This document shows, one piece after another, positions 45,831 through 55,440 of a stretch of DNA of 64,000 bases. Under the pieces are notes generated by a model that saw only the letters and a list, made by a program, of their open reading frames with translations, was not told the DNA's origin and searched no databases. The stretch's first letter is position 1. The number at the start of each line of letters is the position of its first letter. The stretch comes from Lathyrus oleraceus (Eukaryota; Streptophyta; Magnoliopsida; Fabales; Fabaceae), in contig NC_066583.1 in NCBI RefSeq assembly GCF_024323335.1, forward strand, positions 417,148,031 through 417,212,030. Direction: 5' to 3'. The translations under genes and the position numbers were made by a program.

Positions 45831-47354
45831 ATGCCTCCACGCACTATTCCAGCCAGAGCCAAAGGAAAAGGAAAGGGAAAGGAAACAGCCGGTACATCTC
45901 ACCAACCACCTGAAGTTCCTTCAAATGCCTTAGAGCTACTTCATCCTGCTGTTGCTGCTGAATTTGAAGAGTCCTTCAAGACAAGGTTAGTCATGAAGCC
46001 TCACGTCTTTGATAAAACAGATGCTATTCACCTACACCTAAATGAAGTGGTTGAACTCTTACAAGCACAAAGACTTGGGTCGTTTCTGTCCACAAAGGAT
46101 GATTATCATGAGGATTTCATTCGGATCTTTTATGCTGGGTTACAAACTGGTAGAGGCTATATGTTCCGGTGTTCAATCGGAGTCAGAACATATACCTTTG
46201 AAGCCTCTGATTGGGAAACGGTATTTCAAATGCCGTCTCCGTCGATGGTTTTCAAGTGCTGGCATGACCTGCATTTTGATCCTGAATTTGACATACAGGA
46301 CTTTACAACTTCTATCCTAAAGATTGATAGACCGTTGAGTGAGGATGAACACGTCACGTCAGGTATGATCAAGCAAACTCCGCGTATTCTTCACTAGATT
46401 ATCACACATATTCTGCGTCCAACAAACAGCGGACACTCTCGGTTGGATAGGCCTAGCATACATCTTCTCTACATTCTGCAACATAAGGTTCTCCTAAATT
46501 GGGCGAACTACTTTGTAAAACGTCTATTCTTTGTGAGAGACAGCTCCAAGAATGTGGCTCTAGGTTATGCCTCTCAGATAATGAAAATTCTTAAGTTTTG
46601 GAAAGTTGCAATACCTATTGTGCCTCTCCTATCTCCATCTGCAGCTCAAGAGTTTGACTCTGCCACTCTATCGCATATGGGATATCGGTGGGACAAGGAC
46701 CGCAAATGCTTCTATTTCTTCGAAAGAAAATCCAAAACCAGAATTTACAATTTTGACGTGCCTTCGGAACGCATCCATCTTGCTGAAGATCAGCCTGATG
46801 AAGAGATGCAGGATGCGGCTGAAACAGATGCACCACAAGCTGAAGCCAATACTGGTTGGGGTGAGTGGGTGCCACGAAGGTGGTCTCCTACCAACTACGT
46901 ACCTGAACCTACAGCCCCTCCATTCTCCGGTGGTACTTCAGCCCCAACACCAAATGCGGACATCACTCATATGCTTCAACAGATGGAAATTGTCAACAAA
47001 GAACGCCATGAAGAAGCACGATACTGGCATGTTCAACAATCTGAATGGCACAACGAGCATCGGGACTGGCATGATGAGCATACACGGATGTATCACAATC
47101 AACACTCTTGGCACCAAGACTTAGTTAAATGGCATCAAGTTTTCTACAACGAAATGTCCGGCTTTATGGATGACTGCCGTGAAAATCCTGGGATTATGGA
47201 CAGTTTTAGAAGCATTGAAGTTCAGAACCGATTTAGGCAATACTCCTTCATGGGCCAAAATCCGGACACAATGCCTCCTCCTCCGCCTCCGCCAAGCTAC
47301 CGAGATCCTGACAGACATGATGAGGAGTCCTGTGGTGGCAACAATCCAAATTAA
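45831..47354 (+). pseudogene. SIRE ORF3 (envelope-position protein), split by one stop
   Basis: One frame of 507 codons from ATG 45831 (MPPRTIPARAKGKGKGKETA), broken only by TAG at 46395-46397. The N-terminal part (188 residues) is basic, then globular; the second part is open from just after the stop to 47354. It has a hydrophobic segment around SIHLLYILQHKVLLNWANYF, an acidic region, six consecutive Trp-His heptads (47025-47150) and a proline-rich tail PPPPPPPSY. SIRE elements carry an ORF here that is called envelope-like; no signal peptide or convincing fusion protein is seen, and the function is unknown. Confidence 0.8.
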
Positions 47355-47712
47355 CCCACCTGCATTTCATCTCATTTCATCTCATATTGCTCTAGTTTTT
47401 CTTTTGTTGAACACTATGGTTTAGCTTATGTAACTCTTAAACTCGTTCGTCTCTTTAAAACGCTTCTCCAATTCTGTTTATCTCTATTGTTATTGCCCTT
47501 ATTCTTCATTCTTTGTGAATGATTCTTTACTTTGATGCTTCATTCTTTGTGATTGATAGCCTATTATCCATTGTTTGCCATGTCCTGCTACACTATGCTA
47601 CCCTGATAAATTTGTCTCTTCCTCTTTTTGATGTTGACAAAGGGGGAGAAAATGCAGATATGCATAAACTCAGGGGGAGTATCACACATCTTGCCAAGAA
47701 TTTGCCATCATC
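47355..47712 (+). other. SIRE 3' non-coding region with internal polypurine-like motifs
   Basis: T-rich, non-coding. AAAGGGGGAGAAAATG at 47639-47654 and CAGGGGGAG near 47671 resemble the terminal polypurine tract at 47713-47726. Extra copies of this motif could act as secondary plus-strand primers. Confidence 0.6.
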
Positions 47713-47726
47713 AAAAAGGGGGAGTT
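47713..47726 (+). other. SIRE polypurine tract
   Basis: AAAAAGGGGGAGTT directly precedes the 3' LTR start TGTGAGAG. Confidence 0.9.
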
Positions 47727-49412
47727 TGTGAGAGAAATCTTTACCTTGAATTAATTTTTAATGATAGCAAATTGTGTGATCATCATCCAAATGTTGGTTG
47801 TGCATTGCATTACATGATACATGTGTGTTTTATTATGTTTTTCATCCCACTCTATTGTTGCATAACTGTACATATAAAATCACATTGATACTTACCTTTA
47901 AATAACAATTAAAATGCATCTTATGTCAGTATGCATCGATACATAAAGCCTCTGCATCGATACATACAGCATGTGATAAATCACAAAACCTTTCTGTTCA
48001 GTATGCATCGATGCATACGAGTCATGCTTCAATACATGGAAGACAAAATACTCTATGCATCGATACACACGATCCCTGCATCGATACATGACCAATTGAA
48101 ACAGCCTGTGTATCAATACATGCGCATTAGGCATCGATACATACTAGTGTAATAATCACATGCATCGATACACACGACTTTTGCATCGATACATGAATAA
48201 TCAATTTCACCAAAAATACACATATCCTACAGTATGCATCGATGCACACTATTATGTATCAATACATAAAGTTGTTTTGTGGTATAACAGCAACTGTTTT
48301 GCAGCATATAAAAGACAGGTTACAACAGCAGTGCAAAAACACGAATTCATTGAGGGAAAACAATTGAACACAGATCAAAAGCAGTGTTGGAGCAATTGTT
48401 TTGTGAGAAATTAGAAACCTGAAAGAGACTTCATCTTCTTCATCTTCTCAATCACTTTTCTTCAAGAACATTTACACATAACCATTCTTGTTCTTTGGAT
48501 TAAAGAAGCATCGAGATAACGTTCAGTGGTACGATCCAGGATCTAGCTGTGGTTTGCAGTGGAACGATCGAGGATCTAGCTGAGTCGAAGATTGAAGGGG
48601 GTTTCTAGGAAAAACCTATTGGTTTGTCCTTCAAGAACTGGAGTGTTCTTGAGGGTTTGGGAGTCACATTTGCAGAACATATTCAGCCGCAGCGTTGCGT
48701 TTGGAGATCGGGGGATTTCGCAAGCAGGTCGTGGAACCGGTGAATTGTTTGCAACTTTGTGCAGGAAAATCTTGATCGTGCTCAGATCAAGTGAAGGTTT
48801 ATACAAGAAGAGATTCTTAGAGTTTAGAATTCTGTCTTTGTACCATAACCTTGTATCAACGGATTCGGCAATAATTGATAATCAAAGTTCTCAATTTCAT
48901 TTGAAATTGAGAGGGAGACGTACCCACACGCGAGGACGACGTGGGGAACTTCCTTACCAAATCTCTGCGTATCGTACTCTTACCTTACTCCTCTTTACGT
49001 TTTTCAAACTGTTTTAGCTATTTCAGTTAGTGTGTGGTGATTGTTTCTTTTTCAAGACAGCAGTGGCAAGAAAACTTTAATCAAACTCCATTGCTGTTTA
49101 TCATTGATCACATACACACCAACTGTTTGATAAAACGGTTAGCTAGATTTTATTCATTGGAAATAGACTTTAATGATAAGTGCATTCAATTAGTTAAAAT
49201 TCTGGTGTGAATTGTTTCTGTCATTCTCATTAAAATCCAGCAATTAAACTTGTGTGTCCGACTTTCTAGTAGCGGTTCAGAATAGACGGAAGTCGATTCG
49301 GGACTGATTTTTCCGCCAAATTTGAAAACTCTGATAAAATTTCAAATCCGTTAAATTTAAAAGAGGTGATCTATTCACCCCCCCTCTCGATCACTAGCCA
49401 CACCGTCTAACA
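47727..49412 (+). repeat. 3' LTR of the SIRE element
   Basis: 1686 bp, about 12 differences from the 5' LTR, followed by the target duplication TATTT at 49413-49417. Confidence 0.97.
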
Positions 49413-49417
49413 TATTT

Positions 49418-50114
49418 TTGGTTGCAGGTCACAGGAACCGGATGCCAAGTCATGAATCCTCATCCACAAGCGGTTGACAAAGTCTCTCCTCAGCAGAGCA
49501 TGTTCCCCAACAGAGTTGACAGTATCCAGACTGTCTATCCCCAGTAGAGTTGACAGTATCCAGACTATATATCCCCAGCGGAGTTGACAGTGTCAGACTG
49601 TATCTTCCTAGCAACAGCGGAGTGGTTGCATACCCAACGGACAAGAGGGTGGTGTTCCCAGTGTTCATCTCATCCCCAACAGATTATTTCTAACAGATTT
49701 GTTCTAATCCCCAGCTTGAGGACGATTAGCAAGTTCATATCCCCAACAAAGGTCGTTTGCTACGACATTTCCCCAGGAAGTGTTTTCCCCACAGACTCTC
49801 CTCACAGAGCCTCGCCGAGAAAAGTTTCCATAGTTGATACTCCCCCCCCCCCCCCCCCCGCAAGGTCAACTTTTCAAGCAGCCAATTTATTTTTGGTGGC
49901 TCATTGGTCCCGGCAGACGGATCATTCCCCACAGAGCATTCAAGGATTGATACAGCGATATGTTCCCTACCGGAGTTTGCTTCCCCAAGCAGATTTCTTT
50001 TTACACCATGCATAACATTTGCATTTGCATGCATATCATATCAAGCATACACATAAGCTGATAAACAGGTTCTTCCAAGCAGACTGAAGAATTACTTTAC
50101 AACCAAGGTCATGA
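49418..50114 (+). other. Derivative 3' UTR, proximal part
   Basis: Non-coding, full of short ccccag-type words. A roughly 35-bp unit with gagttgacagtatccagact repeats about three times at 49490-49600; two of these units contain ACAGT/ACTGT inverted repeats. A C18-19 run lies at 49841-49859. No ORF has protein-like features. Confidence 0.7.
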
Positions 50115-50470
50115 GATCCAGCCAGAGGATCAAGCGTGAGTGATCCAGCCTGAGGGTCGTTTTGAAGATTCAGCCTGAGAATCGTTTTCCAGTGATCCAG
50201 TCTGAGGGTCATTTTGAAGATTCAGCCTGAGAATCGTTTTCCAGTGATCCAGCCTGAGGGTCATTTTGAAGATTCAGCCTGAGAATCGTTTTCCAGTGAT
50301 CTAGCCTGAGGGTCATTTTGAAGATTCAGCCTGAGAATCGTTTTCCAGTGATCCAGCCTGAGGGTCCATTTCGAAGATTCAGCCTGAGAATCGTGTTCCA
50401 GTGATCCAGCCTGAGGGTCATTTCGAAGATTCAGCCTGAGAATCGTGTCCCAAGAGTCAGCCTGAGGCTC
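50115..50470 (+). repeat. Hairpin array 1 (14 units, loop AGCCTGA)
   Basis: Fourteen 17-base inverted repeats at 25-27 bp spacing, starting at 50115, 50142, 50167, 50194, 50219, 50246, 50271, 50298, 50323, 50350, 50376, 50403, 50428 and 50454. Stems alternate between GATTC/GAATC and GATCC/GGGTC (one G-U pair), with GATCC/GGATC first and GAGTC/GGCTC last. The loop is AGCCTGA, with AGCCAGA and AGTCTGA once each. Confidence 0.92.
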
Positions 50471-50551
50471 AATTTGAAGATTCCCCAATGAAGTCGCCTA
50501 CAAGCTTTATTTCCCCAGCAAGCCTAAGTCTAATTGAGGAGTCGTTACAAT

Positions 50552-50572
50552 ATGTTCTAGCCCGAAGAATAT
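50552..50572 (+). other. Single hairpin between the arrays
   Basis: ATGTTCT pairs with AGAATAT (7 bp, one G-U) around the loop AGCCCGA. The stem is unlike the neighbouring units but the loop is the same. Confidence 0.8.
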
Positions 50573-50711
50573 GTACGAAGCCCAAAAGTGGAATATTCTC
50601 GAAGCTGCATATCTAATATGAAGGTTGGGTGTAGATTTCAAAAGAGGGTCAACCAGCGCATGCCTCAGATGCGGGATCCTAATGACGGGAATTTATCATC
50701 AAAACAATCCA

Positions 50712-51182
50712 GATCTAGCCAGAAGATCGAAGTAGATTCAGCCAGAGAATCGAAACAAAGGAGATCTAGCCAGAAGATCGAAGAAGATCTAGCCAGAAGA
50801 TCGAATTCAGGTCTAGCCCGAAGACCGGAAATAGATTCAGCCAGAGAATCGAAACAATTCAGATCTAGCCAGAAGATCGAAGTAGATTCAGCCAGAGAAT
50901 CGAAACAAAGGAGATCTAGCCAGAAGATCGAAGAAGATCTAGCCAGAAGATCAAAGTCAGGTCTAGCCCGAAGACCGAAAATGGATTCAGCCAGAGAATC
51001 AAAGGAAATAGATTCAGCCAGAGAATCGAAACGAAGGAGATCTAGCCAGAAGATCAAATTCGTATCCAGCCCGAGGATCAAAATTAATATCCAACCAGAG
51101 GACTAAATTGAGTATAGGTTCAGCCAGAGGATCGACACTCCAGATTAAGCCAGAAGACTGATTCAGATCCAGCCAGAGGATC
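50712..51182 (+). repeat. Hairpin array 2 (about 19 units, loop AGCCAGA/AGCCCGA)
   Basis: Units of the same design, spaced about 23-26 bp: GATCT/AGATC, GATTC/GAATC, GGTCT/AGACC (with loop AGCCCGA) and GATCC/GGATC. The first are at 50712, 50735, 50763, 50786 and 50810; the last is at 51166. A few units between 51065 and 51155 have imperfect stems. Higher-order duplication is visible (the 50712-50826 block recurs). Long open frames across it reflect the repeat and are not genes. Confidence 0.92.
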
Positions 51183-51330
51183 GGGAGAAAAATAAACAGC
51201 GCGGTGTATTTCCGCGTTTTTGTGGTGTTCTCGGAGCGCAATTTTTCGGTCTATCTTTGGTATTCAACCATAGCTCACCCCGTTTGTCTGATAAGTTGTT
51301 CGCTTTCATCCTACTCGGGTTAGCTGATGA

Positions 51331-51345
51331 TTGAATAGGGGCAGC
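51331..51345 (+). other. Purine-rich tract before the derivative 3' LTR
   Basis: ATTGAATAGGGGCAGC precedes TGTAACACCCC. It is a short polypurine tract (AGGGG), weaker than those of the other elements. Confidence 0.55.
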
Positions 51346-51431
51346 TGTAACACCCCAAAATTTACCCTCCTCATTCATGCATTCATTTAGCATTTCATAT
51401 TGCATTTCATCATGTCAATTAGAATTAGATC

Positions 51432-51462
<31 letters not shown>

Positions 51463-53053
51463 AACGAATTTTTTTTTTAATTAATTAAATAAATAATTAA
51501 ATAAATAAAATATAATAAAAAATTTTGGATTTGGACCTTTCTCAAAAGCCCACTAAGCTACCAATATCAGCCTATAAATACTAGAGTTTCATTGAAACAA
51601 AAGCCACACAGAAGAGGAGAAGAAGGAAGAGAAGCAAAATACTCTGAGGTTTCCTTGGAACAAAACCCTGAGGAAAAAGATAGTGAGAGAAGACCTAACG
51701 GAGTTCAGAGCAGCCTCCAAACCCTGAAGGGAACTCAACTATACAGAATCACCTCTGCCTCACATAAACCCTGAAGATTGTTTTGTAAACCTCACGGGTG
51801 CAACTCAATTTCAATCAAGCTCCCCAATCAGGTTTGCCTTTATTCCCATTACCTTTTGCTTTGAAGTTGAATACTCTGAATGTATGAGGTATGATGGATG
51901 AATTTCATTAGGTTTTTCGCCCATGGGTTTAATATGTATATGAATGTATAAACAATGCCTTGAATGTTTAACCGTTTAATTTTTGAGTGTATGCCACAGG
52001 GTTTGAGGTTTCTGATACAATACTGTTATTCATGATAAAAATGCTTATGGTGTTTCACTAACCCTTTTGTTGAGTTTTTGTGAGGGCTCACATGACTTTT
52101 GCAGGGATAACTTGCGTGGTTTCCCACTTTATTTGTGGGATAACCCCTGGAGGTTCATTCCGATTACCTGTACTGACCCACTTTCTTTGATGATGTTAGC
52201 TTGGAAGGATCTCAGGGTTTCCCATTCCTCTAATTGTTGTTACTTCGGATCTTTATCCGCGTGGTACTTTTACATTTTTCCCGTATTTTACTGCTTTCCT
52301 AGCTGGAAGACCTCTATAGGAGGCAACGTTTGAGCCCCTTGGTGGCATTTTACTTTGAGATACATGTTTTGTGTTTTGTATTCATATCCCCACATGTAGC
52401 GCGGTTCCTTCGTCAAGGACTGCCTGTTTGCCCTCGAGCATCCCAAACCCTAAAACCCAAAGCAACACGTTTACTCCTTCTACTACAGGCGAGTAAGTCT
52501 CCGAAGGTCGAGCATCCGGTAGATTGCGTAGTGACGTCGTTCGTCCAAAACCCAATCCACAACCCCGTAGTTAGCCGAACTACGTCTTGCTCTGATTCTC
52601 ATTCCAGATGAGATACGTAGGCATAAGACGCGATGTCTTAGCGAGCACACATCCCCTTAACCCATAGGTCAGCCGAGCTACGAAGACTCTGATTCTCATA
52701 TTCAGATGAGATACGTATCCAGTGGATGCGACATCCGCGCGAGTCATTTTCATTTAACCTTTTTTTTTTGGCAAATAGCACAAGATAAACCCACACCCTT
52801 TAGACAAGAACTACAAAAGTGGATCCCGTAGAGTACTACGGATGCGTAGGGGTGCTAATACCTTCCCTTCGCATAACCGACTCCCGAACCCAAGATTTGG
52901 TTGCAAGACCCCGTCTTGTCCTTTCCTTTTTTCAGGTTTACTTCGAGCGTTTCCTTTCCCTCCTTTGGGGTGAATAACGCGTGGTGGTGACTCTTCTGTC
53001 TTTTTCTTTCGCCGGTTGTGTTTTTTTCGCATTCCATTTTTCAGGTTGCGACA
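51346..53053 (+). repeat. 3' LTR of the derivative
   Basis: 1708 bp, same ends as 31608-33294. The TATA box is at 51573-51580. Target duplication GATAT follows at 53054-53058, after which element D resumes. Confidence 0.95.
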
Positions 53054-53058
53054 GATAT

Positions 53059-53628
53059 CATAAGAAAGAAAAAGTGTCCTATATCGCAGTCGAAGGAGTT
53101 TCTTCCGACGACGAAGATATAGTCGACAGGAGTGAGGTTAATATGGCAGAGCCTAAGCCCGAACCTCTGTATGCATGTAGGGTTTTGAAGCCTTCGAATG
53201 GGAAAAACCCGGACCCTCTGAAGGTGGAGTAAGATTTGTACGCAGAGCCTCTTGAATGCATGATGGTAGAGACTACTGATGGTCTTATTGAGGTTTCCAT
53301 AGAAACCTCGCTAGCTAAATCGTTTGAAGTGATGATGGTCAAAACTACTAAAGGCTCCAACAACAAGGCCGAAAGGAGGTCCGAGTCGACCTATCCCCAT
53401 CCAGGAGAAAGCTTATCAGACCTCCAAGAGAAGTTTAAGGAAAATGGGTCAAAAGTTGTGCTATGCCCAAAGTGCAATTTGATGTTCAACGATAAAACCG
53501 ACAAAAAATGGGAGGCCAACAACAAGGATGTGAAAGAGGAGAAACCTGTTGTCCCACAATTCGTGTTCAACAAGCATGGAGCACCTCGACGGAATGAATA
53601 TTATAGAAGAAAGTTTCAACGTTCCTGA
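53059..53628 (+). pseudogene. Element D gag C-terminal / nucleocapsid region
   Basis: Resumes the D frame interrupted at 31602: KKEKVSYIAVEGVSSDDEDIV, a TAA/TAG break near 53230, then repeated VETTDGLIEVSIETS and CPKCNLMFNDK (a CxxC pair). Repetition of MMVETT/MMVKTT suggests an internal duplication. It corresponds to the gag-protease linker of Tat-clade elements. No catalytic motif. Confidence 0.65.
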
Positions 53629-54136
53629 CCAAAGACCTTCATTCCTCCAACTGATGTTTCACAGGAAAAATGGATAAAGTTCGTCAATCAGAAAGGGGGA
53701 AAAAGCCAAAATGGAGGGTGCTGGAAAAAGAAACAACATATCTAGAGAAGAAAAGGGGCTAAACAATATCTCCTAACTACAAAGGAAAGAATCCAATGAC
53801 TAGGACGCAGTGGAGATGCTACTAGCGAAACAAAAAAGCTAGGAAGGCCGTTACCACTCCACAACTGAAACCTTCGGAAACCGCTGGACAAAAGAAATAG
53901 ATGCCAAAGGTCGTAGGACCAAGAAAAATTATGGCCAATTAGACAGTGGCCATGACTGTCGACTCGACGGGAAATAAGGCAGTAATAGCCACTCAGAATG
54001 TGGAATGTTCGTCAAAGGTCGAGAAGCAGCAACGAAGCGAGGGCCAATCGAAGGAGGAAGAGCCTGAATATTCTCCCAACTAGAGGAAGGAGAGCCTAAA
54101 TACTCCCCTCAATATGATAAGGAGGTCGACAAAGAC
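53629..54136 (+). other. Degenerate gag-protease linker of element D
   Basis: No open frame of note. Frames change and stops are frequent, but codon-like purine-rich sequence continues. It is part of the relic. Confidence 0.5.
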
Positions 54137-54628
54137 ATGTATAACAAAAACAACGATGACATATATGGTGACAATTTTGTCGTAAACTGTGGCATTGTAT
54201 CGGTGTTGCCAGTTGAATACGACATGGTATCCGAAGTCTCTGAAACAGAGGGAGATTTTGTGCCAAATGAGACAGAAGGAGGAAAACCTTTGTGTTACTA
54301 TGTCATAAATAGCGGCGTGGTGGAAGAACAGAAAGCCATGTTTGAAAGGCCCAACCCAGGGATGATGTACCATCTGAAGCCACTGTTCACCAGAGCAAAG
54401 GTCGATGGAATGGCGGTGAACAAGGTCTTTATCGACGGAGGTGCTGCAATCAATCTTCTGCCCTATCCTCTGTTTAAGAAAATGGGAAAGGGTGACGAAG
54501 ACCTTCAACAACACAACATGGTCCTGTCAAACTATGAGGGGAAAACCAGCAATATAATGGGGGTTGTTCAGGTCGACCTCGTTGTGGTCACGAAAACACG
54601 TTCAACACTATTCATGGTGATAGACTGA
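54137..54628 (+). pseudogene. Element D protease
   Basis: Contains VNKVFIDGGAAINLLPYPLF, the D-G-G form of the aspartic protease site seen in this clade, then GKTSNIMGVVQVDLVV. It stops at TGA 54626-54628, beyond which the same protein continues (WIHRIWVIPSTVHQRLIFW) through further stops to about 54985. Confidence 0.85.
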
Positions 54629-55440
54629 AAAGCCAATTTCAATTTACTCTTGCATTGAGAATGGATCCATAGGATATGGGTTATACCATCGACGGTCCAC
54701 CAGAGACTTATATTTTGGCGAAAGGAAGACATCATAGAAAATATTGAGGCCGACCAAATTTATTATCGGGTTGACGATAGGGGTTCCAAGACGTCTTTCG
54801 ACCAACACTTGGAGAATATAGTGCCATGTGATGACGAATCGGGCTCCTATACTTCCGTCAAAATTGGTCGAGTTCTGAACTTGGACCCTGATCATGGTTT
54901 CATATGGGATAACGAGGAAGACACAAGATTAGAGTCGGGAATTCCACCTACGGGGTGGTCTATAGTCGATGAGGATGACTTCTGAGTCAGAAAGCCTGGC
55001 TCGAATTTCGGCCTATTTGGCTGAAAACAAGAGGAAGTCAATTCTGGAAAAGGAGACTTCATGATTTAGTCTGTGAGGCCTAAGGTTTGGAAAATGGTTA
55101 ATAAGAGATAGACAATAGCTTCATAAATCCGGAGGCTTAATTGTATTTATGATAACGAGCGTTTGGGGTTCGAAAAGAACCCATTAAATGCGTCCCATAG
55201 GATGCAAGCGCAAGATCCCCTTGAAGAGATCAATTTGGGAGATGGAATCACAAAAAGACCAACCTACATAAGTACTAAGGTGGGGTCATAAATGAGGGCA
55301 AAACTAGTTAAGGTATTGACCGAATACATGGACTGTTTTGCCTGGGGTTATGACAAAATGTCGAGTTTAAATTGAAGCGTGGTGGAGCGTCAACTACCTA
55401 TCCAACTTGGGAAAAAGCCAATGAAGTAACACCCTTGATG
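54629..55440 (+). pseudogene. Element D protease-RT linker
   Basis: Family-like segments (STVHQRLIFW, ENIEADQIYYRVDD, GFIWDNEEDTR) in one frame interrupted by stops, then a more degraded part (54990-55440). No other gene seen. Confidence 0.6.

Larger units (their letters stand above)
38516..49412 (+). mobile_element. Complete SIRE/Maximus-type Ty1/copia retrotransposon
   Basis: 10,897 bp with LTRs of 1689 and 1686 bp (TGTGAGAGAA to TCTAACA), target duplication TATTT (38511-38515 and 49413-49417), an initiator-Met primer-binding site and a polypurine tract. Gag and pol come in copia order (protease, integrase, RT, RNase H), followed by a third ORF in the envelope position. I count about 12 LTR differences (about 0.7 percent). 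Gag and pol have no internal stop; the third ORF has one. It is inserted in the derivative's 3' region. Confidence 0.97.
31608..53053 (+). mobile_element. Gag-retaining, pol-deleted Tat/Ogre derivative (with nested SIRE)
   Basis: LTRs at 31608-33294 and 51346-53053, target duplication GATAT at 31603-31607 and 53054-53058, a tRNA-Arg-type primer-binding site and a purine-rich tract before the 3' LTR. Without the SIRE it is about 10.5 kb. It keeps an intact gag, an intron-like segment and short remains of pre-RT, RNase H and the integrase C-terminus. Protease, RT palm and integrase core are missing, so it would need enzymes from a related element. LTRs differ at roughly 22 places (about 1.3 percent). 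Confidence 0.93.

Noticed and set aside
45831..47354. SIRE ORF3 as a true viral envelope gene
   Set aside because: No signal peptide, fusion peptide or clear transmembrane anchor is visible; only the position matches an envelope gene, so it is described as an ORF of unknown function.
49841..49859. Run of 18-19 C residues as a functional element
   Set aside because: Homopolymer length is prone to slippage and sequencing error; no partner structure seen.
50588..51106. 172-codon ORF across hairpin array 2, and the 138-codon ORF on the opposite strand
   Set aside because: Repeats such as SSQKIEVDSARESK are translations of the 24-bp hairpin units; both strands stay open because the units lack stops. 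The nucleotide-level pairing explains the pattern better.
50115..51182. Regular spacing of short inverted repeats as a possible CRISPR array
   Set aside because: Units are about 25 bp apart with variable arms and repeated, not unique, spacers; the context is a plant retrotransposon 3' UTR and no cas genes are present.
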